A DNA stretch of 14,673 nucleotides, taken from assembly GCA_040382055.1 (NCBI GenBank), contig JBEIGE010000046.1, forward strand, positions 1 to 14,673, written 5' to 3'. The translations under genes were made by a program, and so were the position numbers. Origin of the DNA: JBEIGE01 sp040382055 (GTDB lineage Bacteria > Pseudomonadota > Gammaproteobacteria > Burkholderiales > Burkholderiaceae_C). Positions 1 to 5,812 of the stretch are shown one piece after another (position 1 is the first letter of the stretch; the number at the start of each line of letters is the position of its first letter). The notes beneath the pieces were generated by a model, which searched no databases, had not been told where the DNA came from, and saw only the letters and a list, made by a program, of their open reading frames with translations.

Positions 1-107
1 CCGTTGCCGTGTTGGTGATGGGTGTCTATCCCAAGCCTTTTACCGACGTCATGGAAGTTTCTGTGGCTGAGTTGCTCAAGCATGTTGCGCTTTCCAAATT
101 GAACTGA
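1..107 (+). CDS. nuoM: NADH-quinone oxidoreductase subunit M, C-terminal end (partial)
   Basis: This is the last 34 codons of a gene that begins outside the window. It is read in the frame starting at base 3 and ends at TGA 105-107. The translation contains GVYPKPFTDVMEVSVAELL, which matches how NuoM subunits typically end (a GxYP motif after the last membrane helix and a short amphipathic tail). NuoM is one of the three antiporter-like, proton-pumping membrane subunits of complex I. The next gene is nuoN, which is the normal nuo operon order, and this supports the assignment despite the short length. A gap of about 49 bases separates the two genes, and I see no promoter or terminator in it. 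Confidence 0.85.
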   Translation, partial: VAVLVMGVYPKPFTDVMEVSVAELLKHVALSKLN

Positions 108-156
108 TCGAGCCGGGCTGATCACACTGAACTTATAGCGAACCGAAAGACTATTG

Positions 157-1644
157 ATGATTGAATTACACAGCTGGATTACGGTTTATCCCGAAATCAT
201 CCTGCTGGTCATGGCCTGCGTCATCACGCTGGTTGACCTGGGGGTGAAAAGCCGCCAGCGCACCCTTACCTATGTGTTGACCCTCGCAGCCCTGGCTGGC
301 GTGGCCCTGCTGCAGGCCATGTACGCCTTTGGTAGTGAGACCGTGTTCGGTGTGGGGCAGATGGTCGTCAGCGACCCCATGGGCAACTGGCTCAAGTGCT
401 TTGCAGCTGTGGCAGTCATGGCAACGCTGGTGTATGGCCGTCCCTATGCGGCTGACCGGGACATGTTGCGCGGTGGGGAGATGTTCTCGCTAAGCATGTT
501 CGCCCTGTTGGGCATGTTCATCATGATTTCCGGCAACAACCTGCTGGTGATTTACATGGGCCTGGAACTACTCACCCTGTGCAGTTATGCCCTGGTTGCA
601 CTGCGCCGCGACGATGCCGTAGCCACTGAGGCGGCGATGAAGTATTTCGTCCTCGGGGCTTTGGCCTCCGGTTTTTTGCTCTACGGCTTGTCCATGCTGT
701 ACGGTGCCACAGGATCGCTCAACATCAGTGAGGTGTTTAGAGACGTCAACTCCGGCCTGGTCAACCCTCATGTACTGGTGTTCGGTGTGGTGTTCATCGT
801 CGCCGGTCTGGCCTTCAAGTTGGGCGTGGTGCCGTTTCACATGTGGATTCCTGATGTCTACCAAGGTGCGCCCACATCAGTGACGCTGATGATCGGCGCT
901 GCGCCCAAGCTCGCTGCCTTTGCCATCACGATACGGCTGCTGGTGGAAGGCCTGCTGCCTTTGGCCAACGACTGGCAGCCCATGCTCATGTTGCTGGCCA
1001 TAGGCTCTTTGCTGGTCGGCAATCTGGCTGCAATTGCGCAAACCAACCTCAAGCGCATGCTGGCTTACTCCACCATTTCGCAAATGGGTTTCGTGTTGTT
1101 GGGGCTGATGTCCGGCATGATCAACAACACCATTTATTCTGCTGCCAACGCTTACAGCTCGGCCATGTTTTACGTGGTTACCTATGTTCTGAGCACCTTG
1201 GCAACCTTCGGCGTGATCCTGTTGCTGGCCCGTGACGGCTTTGAGAGCGAAGAACTCGCCGATTTTGCCGGCCTGAACCAGCGCAGCCCGATGTATGCAG
1301 CCATCATGGCGATCTGCATGTTCTCCCTGGCGGGCATACCTCCCATGGTGGGCTTTTATGCCAAGCTGTCAGTGTTGCAGGCACTGATCACATCAGGTCA
1401 GGTTCTGCATTTGGGCTTGGCTATCTTTGCGGTGATCATGTCGCTGATCGGCTCTTTCTACTACCTCAGGGTGGTCAAGGTGATGTATTTTGATGAACCC
1501 ATCACGGCCAGCACGGTGACGGCGCCCACACATGTGAAGATTGTGCTTGCGGTCAACGGCGCTTTGATACTGCTGCTTGGTCTGTTGCCGGGCGGCCTGA
1601 TGGCGCTTTGCGGCAATGCCATCTACCTGTTGATCGTGAACTGA
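157..1644 (+). CDS. nuoN: NADH-quinone oxidoreductase subunit N
   Basis: NuoN is a proton-pumping, antiporter-like inner-membrane subunit of respiratory complex I. The protein is about 495 residues, close to the 485 of E. coli NuoN, and is a succession of hydrophobic helices. Numbered from the TTG at 154, the residues expected in the proton channel are present: Glu138 in GLELL, Lys163 in AMKYF, Lys222 in AFKLG, Lys252 in APKLA and Lys404 in FYAKL. They correspond to E. coli E133, K158, K217, K247 and K395. The motif PFHMWIPDVYQGAP at 227-240 is typical of the family. I prefer the ATG at 157 to the TTG one codon earlier, because GAAAGA at 145-150 lies at a normal ribosome-binding distance from it. 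The gene follows nuoM, as in other nuo operons, and is followed after 19 bases by a NUDIX gene on the same strand. Confidence 0.97.
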   Translation: MIELHSWITVYPEIILLVMACVITLVDLGVKSRQRTLTYVLTLAALAGVALLQAMYAFGSETVFGVGQMVVSDPMGNWLKCFAAVAVMATLVYGRPYAADRDMLRGGEMFSLSMFALLGMFIMISGNNLLVIYMGLELLTLCSYALVALRRDDAVATEAAMKYFVLGALASGFLLYGLSMLYGATGSLNISEVFRDVNSGLVNPHVLVFGVVFIVAGLAFKLGVVPFHMWIPDVYQGAPTSVTLMIGAAPKLAAFAITIRLLVEGLLPLANDWQPMLMLLAIGSLLVGNLAAIAQTNLKRMLAYSTISQMGFVLLGLMSGMINNTIYSAANAYSSAMFYVVTYVLSTLATFGVILLLARDGFESEELADFAGLNQRSPMYAAIMAICMFSLAGIPPMVGFYAKLSVLQALITSGQVLHLGLAIFAVIMSLIGSFYYLRVVKVMYFDEPITASTVTAPTHVKIVLAVNGALILLLGLLPGGLMALCGNAIYLLIVN

Positions 1645-1663
1645 AATTTGCGGAAGTACACGC

Positions 1664-2269
1664 ATGCATGATCAGCATCTGATCGAGACCTGCCTGTCCA
1701 GCCAGGAAGTTTTCAAGGGGCACTTCCTGCACGCCTTCCAAGATGCTGTCCAACTTCCCGATGGCAGCACCTCGGTCCGTGAGTTTGTTATTCATCCCGG
1801 CGCGGTGATGGTGATCCCGCTGCTTGAAGATGCAGCCGGCCAAAGCCGTGTGGTTCTGGAGCGCCAGTATCGTTACCCCTTGGGGCGAGTAATGATTGAG
1901 TTTCCCGCGGGTAAGCTTGAAGCAGGCGAAGATATTCTCGGCTGTGCCCAACGCGAACTGCTTGAGGAAACCGGTTACAGCGCCACCCACTGGGCACGTG
2001 CTGGCGTGATGCATCCAGTGATTTCTTATTCCACCGAGTTCATTGACATCTGGTTTGCACGGGGCCTGAGCCTGAGCGAGCGACAACTTGATGCCGGAGA
2101 GTTTCTCGAGGTCATCACTGCCACCGCAGAAGAATTGCTGCAGTGGTGTCGTAGCGGTGCAGTGACTGATGCCAAAACCCTGGCTGGCGCTTTGTGGTTA
2201 CAGAATATGCTCTCAGGCGCATGGGATTTAAACTGGGTCGACTGCCGCCAGATGCCAGCGAGTCGATAA
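1664..2269 (+). CDS. NUDIX hydrolase, ADP-ribose pyrophosphatase type
   Basis: This 201-residue protein carries a complete NUDIX box at residues 83-105, fitting GX5EX7REUXEEXGU: Gly83, Glu89 and RELLEETGY at 97-105. The Mg2+-binding glutamates are therefore intact. Just before the box, ERQYRYPLGRVMIEFPAGK is the pattern of the ADP-ribose pyrophosphatase (NudF-like) group, which splits ADP-ribose into AMP and ribose-5-phosphate. That substrate is inferred from family resemblance and is not proven. The enzyme should be cytosolic, as no signal peptide or membrane helix is visible. The start ATG is preceded by GGAAG at 1652-1656. The gene lies 19 bases after nuoN and 7 bases before the DUF1178 gene, so it is probably the tail of the nuo transcript. 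A hydrolase of NAD-derived metabolites next to an NADH dehydrogenase operon is biologically plausible. Confidence 0.9.
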   Translation: MHDQHLIETCLSSQEVFKGHFLHAFQDAVQLPDGSTSVREFVIHPGAVMVIPLLEDAAGQSRVVLERQYRYPLGRVMIEFPAGKLEAGEDILGCAQRELLEETGYSATHWARAGVMHPVISYSTEFIDIWFARGLSLSERQLDAGEFLEVITATAEELLQWCRSGAVTDAKTLAGALWLQNMLSGAWDLNWVDCRQMPASR

Positions 2270-2276
2270 TTCGGTC

Positions 2277-2819
2277 ATGAAGGTTCTTGATCTGCGCTGT
2301 GATGCGCAACATGTGTTTGAAGGCTGGTTTGCGTCGGAAGACGATTTTTCCAGTCAGCTTGAACGCGGGTTGATTGCCTGTCCTCTGTGCGGCAGTGTGG
2401 CGATCTCCAAAATGCTCAGTGCCCCCCGTTTGAACTTGGGTGCAGTGTCCCCGCATCAGCCGTCTCAGGCTTCTGACCAAGCGGGCTTGCCGGCAGTAAC
2501 CGTTCCAGCTTTGGCCAATGAACCGCAACTTGCAGGCAAGTATGAAGGCAAGCCAAGCGACCCCGATCATGACTGGGTTGCACCCTCAGCGCAACTGATG
2601 CAAGCAGCCTGGCTGCAGGCGGCGCGCCAGATATTGGCACAGACCGAGGATGTCGGCAGCCGTTTTGCAGAAGAAGCCCGCAAAATTCATTATGGCGAAA
2701 CCTCTGAGCGGGGTATTCGTGGTCAGGCCTCGCGTGAAGAAACCGAAGCATTGCTTGACGAGGGCATTGCGGTCATGCCGCTCATGGTGCCCCATGCCTT
2801 AAAGGGTCCGGTTCAATAA
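2277..2819 (+). CDS. DUF1178 family protein with N-terminal zinc-ribbon-like cysteines
   Basis: This is a 180-residue protein of unknown function that I recognise as DUF1178. The N-terminus MKVLDLRCDAQHVFEGWF (Cys8, His12) followed by CPLC at 35-38 looks like a small metal-binding ribbon. The middle (about 50-100) is Ala/Pro/Gln-rich and probably disordered. The C-terminal part, from about residue 100, is helical and ends with the family signature HYGETSERGIRG and later ALLDEGIAVMPLMVP. No signal peptide or membrane segment is visible. The gene starts 7 bases after the NUDIX stop, so the two are very likely cotranscribed and the DUF1178 gene probably uses re-initiation, since no clear Shine-Dalgarno precedes it. 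The function is unknown and I do not assign one. Confidence 0.88.
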   Translation: MKVLDLRCDAQHVFEGWFASEDDFSSQLERGLIACPLCGSVAISKMLSAPRLNLGAVSPHQPSQASDQAGLPAVTVPALANEPQLAGKYEGKPSDPDHDWVAPSAQLMQAAWLQAARQILAQTEDVGSRFAEEARKIHYGETSERGIRGQASREETEALLDEGIAVMPLMVPHALKGPVQ

Positions 2820-2876
2820 GCTCTTTCATAGCGTACTGAGGTGTCGGCAGCGCCTGCATAGGACTTGCTTCATGAC

Positions 2877-4664
2877 TTACCGGGTGAATTGCAGTGCAGC
2901 GAGTCGCGCATACACGCCATTGGCTGCCACCAGCGACTCGTGGTTGCCTTGCTCCACGATGCGCCCCTGATCAATCACGATGATCCGGTCAGCCTGTTGA
3001 ACCGTAGCCAGCCGGTGTGCGATCACCAGTGTGGTGCGGTCCCGCATGGCGCTCTCCAGTGCAGCCTGCACCATGCGCTCACTTTCTGCGTCCAATGCGC
3101 TGGTGGCTTCATCCAGCAGCAGCAAAGGCGGATTTTTCAGCATGGCACGGGCTATGGCGATGCGCTGGCGTTGCCCGCCGGACAAACGCACGCCGCGCTC
3201 GCCCAGAAAGGTGTCATAACCCTGCGGCAGATTGACAATGAACTCGTGCGCAAAAGCGGCCCGTGCGGCAGCGTGCACCTGGGCATCGCTGGCACCTGGT
3301 TGCCCGTAGCGAATATTGTCCATCGCGCTGCTGGAAAAAATCACTGCATCTTGCGGCACGATGCCCACGCGTTGGCGCAAGTCGTGCAGGCTCAGGCAGT
3401 TGGTGGCAATGGTGTCGAGGCTGATGCTGCCTTCATCGGGGTCATAGAAGCGCAGCAGGAGCTGGAACACCGTGCTCTTTCCCGCCCCACTAGGCCCGAC
3501 CAGAGCCACGGTCTCTCCGGCTTTGACATCCAGTGAGAAATTGCTCAAGGCCGCCTGCAGCGGGCGGGAAGGGTAATGGAACGACAAATTATCAAATTTG
3601 ATAGCGCTTCCTCCAATCGGGGTAAGGGCCAATGCCGGATTCTTGGGGGATTGAATCGGCGAGCTACTACTTAGAAGCTCCATCAGCCGCTCCGTTGCAC
3701 CGGCGGCACGCAGCAAATCGCCATACACCTCGCCCAGCACGGCAAATGCGGCAGCCAGAATAATCACATACAACACAGTCTGGCCCAGATGGCCCGCCGA
3801 AATGTCACCGCGCATCACCGCCTGAGTGCCCTGGTACAGGCCCCAGAGCAAGGCACCTGAAGTTGCAATGATGATGAAGGCCACCAGAATGGATCGTGCC
3901 AGGGTTCGCCGCTCGGCAGTTTTGAAGGCGTTCTGTGTGGAGGCATCAAAGCGGTCGGCTTCGCGGGTCTCGGCGGTGTAGCTCTGCACGACCGGAATCG
4001 CATTAAGAACCTCAGCTGCAATGGCGCTGGAATCGGCCATCCTGTCCTGACTGGCGCGTGAAAGTCTACGCACCCGCCGTCCAAACCCTACGCTGGGAAT
4101 CACAATGAGCACCAGCACGCCGAGCACCTGAAACATGATCCAGGGGTTGGTCCAGACCAGCATGCTCAAAGCGCCGATGCCCATGACAGCATTGCGCAAG
4201 CCCATGGACAGTGATGAGCCCACCACGGTTTGCACCAGTGTGGTGTCGGTGGTCAGCCGCGAGAGCACCTCACCGGTTTGCGTGGTTTCAAAAAATTCCG
4301 GACTCTGCTGCAAGACGTGGCTATAAACTGCGTTGCGCAGGTCAGCCGTGACCCGCTCGCCCAGCCAACTCACCAGATAAAAACGAAACGCTGAGAAAAC
4401 GCCCAAGGCCACAGCCACGCCAAACAGGGCGGCAAAGTGATCGCCAAGCGCCAAGGCCTGCTGGCCCCGATCCTGCGGCACCAGACCGCCATCAATCAGG
4501 CTGCGCAAAGCCACCGGAAAAGCCAGTGTGGCAGCAGCAGCCAGTACCAAAAAGAGGATGGCCAGAGCAATTTTCAGCCGGTAAGGCCTGAGGAATGGTA
4601 TGAGTCCGCTGAGGGACTTGGGGTTGCTGGACTGGGGGCGATCAGACTTGTTTCGGGTGCTCAT
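2877..4664 (-). CDS. MsbA-like ABC exporter, fused transmembrane and ATP-binding domains
   Basis: This 595-residue half-transporter would act as a homodimer in the inner membrane. The membrane domain covers about residues 28-330. The ATPase domain (about 355-595) has every motif intact: Walker A GPSGAGKST at 390-398, Q-loop Gln438 in VPQD, signature LSGGQ at 494-498, Walker B LLLLDE ending at Glu519, D-loop SALD at 522-525 and switch His550 in IAHRL. It resembles the MsbA-related proteobacterial exporters. The substrate could be a lipid, a drug or something else and cannot be read from the sequence. The gene begins 20 bases after the stop of the lipocalin-like gene on the same strand and is probably the last gene of that transcript. 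It ends convergently with the DUF1178 gene across a 57-base gap, where I see no convincing terminator. No strong ribosome-binding site precedes its ATG. Confidence 0.93.
   Translation of the reverse strand: MSTRNKSDRPQSSNPKSLSGLIPFLRPYRLKIALAILFLVLAAAATLAFPVALRSLIDGGLVPQDRGQQALALGDHFAALFGVAVALGVFSAFRFYLVSWLGERVTADLRNAVYSHVLQQSPEFFETTQTGEVLSRLTTDTTLVQTVVGSSLSMGLRNAVMGIGALSMLVWTNPWIMFQVLGVLVLIVIPSVGFGRRVRRLSRASQDRMADSSAIAAEVLNAIPVVQSYTAETREADRFDASTQNAFKTAERRTLARSILVAFIIIATSGALLWGLYQGTQAVMRGDISAGHLGQTVLYVIILAAAFAVLGEVYGDLLRAAGATERLMELLSSSSPIQSPKNPALALTPIGGSAIKFDNLSFHYPSRPLQAALSNFSLDVKAGETVALVGPSGAGKSTVFQLLLRFYDPDEGSISLDTIATNCLSLHDLRQRVGIVPQDAVIFSSSAMDNIRYGQPGASDAQVHAAARAAFAHEFIVNLPQGYDTFLGERGVRLSGGQRQRIAIARAMLKNPPLLLLDEATSALDAESERMVQAALESAMRDRTTLVIAHRLATVQQADRIIVIDQGRIVEQGNHESLVAANGVYARLAALQFTR
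3590..3603. repeat. Perfect 14-bp AT-rich palindrome inside the ABC exporter gene
   Basis: The sequence TATCAAATTTGATA is identical to its reverse complement. It lies in the exporter reading frame, encoding part of AIKFDN near residues 354-359, where the linker joins the ATPase domain. It is noticeably AT-rich against its surroundings. The protein motif here is ordinary for the family, so codon choice alone could create it. Confidence 0.5.
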
Positions 4665-4684
4665 ACAAGAAGTATCGGCGATCT

Positions 4685-5812
4685 TTACAGCCGCAACGGT
4701 GCGCCATACCCCGTCATTTCCAGATAACCCCGCCCGACACGCTGGCCCTGATCGTTGAAGAGATCACTCAGACCTTCCCAGTAAATGGCGCCGGTGGAGT
4801 TGCGACTGTCAAGCTCCTGGTTATCCAGCAGCGCCTTGACGGTGAAAGTACCTTTCGGAGTCTGTACCGCCCATTGCACCGGATAGCTGGTACCGCTTTG
4901 CGGGCTTTTCCAGGAATGCAAGGGTGAAAAAAAAACTTCGTCGGTCCGAAAATCGCGCATGCCGGAGCCGTCGCGGAACGATCCACCCGCCCACACCGAC
5001 CCGCTTGAAGCCGTGCGGAGTCGGAAGGCGGTCAAGGCACTGCCATCGAACAGGTTCATGCCTATCCAGTCCCACCCCACCGCGCTGGGATGCAGCAAGG
5101 ACTGGCTCCATTCATGGTCCAGCCAGGCAGCGCCTTGGCTTAACCCTGTTTTAACCACGCCGGCCTGATTGAATTTGAAGGCTTGTCCTTGCAGGGTGAT
5201 CTGGCCTTGCACCGCGAGTTGCGGTTTGCTGTAGTAATAGCTGGCTTGCTCAGGTTCGGGCCCTTTGCGCGACAGGCCTTGCTGGCCCTGCAAAATCAGC
5301 GCTTGGGTTTCGGTGAACTCAAGATCGAGAGAAAAATCTTTTGCGGGAATGGTGGCTTGGTAGCGGTTGGTGTTGCGACTCAGTGACCAGTCATTGAGTC
5401 GCAACAAGGTATCGGTTTCGCTGGCCGTCGCCAGATCGTGCGGCAGCCCCGAGGAGCGGGCAATGCGCTGATCGTGCCAGAGCTTCTTGCCCAGCACATC
5501 GGTGACAGCGGCATGCGCAAAAATCAGCTGTTTGGCGGCAAAGCGCGAGCGCATGGCCTGCGTGGCAGCTACCCGCGAGCGAAAAAAAGTGATCTGAAAT
5601 CCGAACGTGCGCGCACCGGCGTTGGCATGGCCGGTGATGTACCACCACTCAATGCCAAAGTCGGGGTGAGCACCAAAATCCCTTGGGAAAACCAATGTTT
5701 TGACGGGTAGGGCCAGCTTAGGGGCAGCGGCGCCCGGTGTTGGATTTCCCCAGGCCGCCTGGCTCAGGCCAAGCATCAGCAGCCCACGGCGCAGCGCATT
5801 GGGCGGACGCAT
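4685..5812 (-). CDS. Secreted lipocalin-like (CrtC/AttH-type) protein, annotated elsewhere as carotenoid 1,2-hydratase-like
   Basis: This is a 375-residue protein of the lipocalin-like/CrtC-like superfamily. Landmarks are IEWWYITGHA at 54-63, AWLDHEWSQS at 229-238, GWDWIGMNLFDGS at 246-258 and YWEGLSDL ending at 351, all typical of the paired lipocalin-like domains. The N-terminus MRPPNALRRGLLMLGLSQAAWG is a probable export signal; its Arg-Arg followed by a hydrophobic stretch hints at Tat export, so the protein is likely periplasmic or membrane-attached. I chose the ATG at 5812 because a perfect AAGGAGGA lies 6 bases upstream, and longer frames would overlap the permease by 99 bases. The ATG overlaps the permease stop (TGATG), so translation is probably coupled. 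The enzymatic activity is uncertain: relatives include carotenoid hydratase CrtC and AttH, but no carotenoid genes are in the window. An accessory role with the permease is inference. Confidence 0.85.
   Translation of the reverse strand: MRPPNALRRGLLMLGLSQAAWGNPTPGAAAPKLALPVKTLVFPRDFGAHPDFGIEWWYITGHANAGARTFGFQITFFRSRVAATQAMRSRFAAKQLIFAHAAVTDVLGKKLWHDQRIARSSGLPHDLATASETDTLLRLNDWSLSRNTNRYQATIPAKDFSLDLEFTETQALILQGQQGLSRKGPEPEQASYYYSKPQLAVQGQITLQGQAFKFNQAGVVKTGLSQGAAWLDHEWSQSLLHPSAVGWDWIGMNLFDGSALTAFRLRTASSGSVWAGGSFRDGSGMRDFRTDEVFFSPLHSWKSPQSGTSYPVQWAVQTPKGTFTVKALLDNQELDSRNSTGAIYWEGLSDLFNDQGQRVGRGYLEMTGYGAPLRL

Noticed and set aside
2820..2876. Possible terminator between the convergent DUF1178 and ABC exporter genes
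   Set aside because: The only hairpin seen (GCAG-CGC-CTGC at 2847-2857) has a four-pair stem and no T run on either strand.
2865..3536. Open frame of 223 codons on the plus strand opposite the ABC exporter ATPase domain
   Set aside because: It is a shadow of the conserved ATPase coding region, and its translation resembles no protein family and has the composition of an out-of-frame reading.
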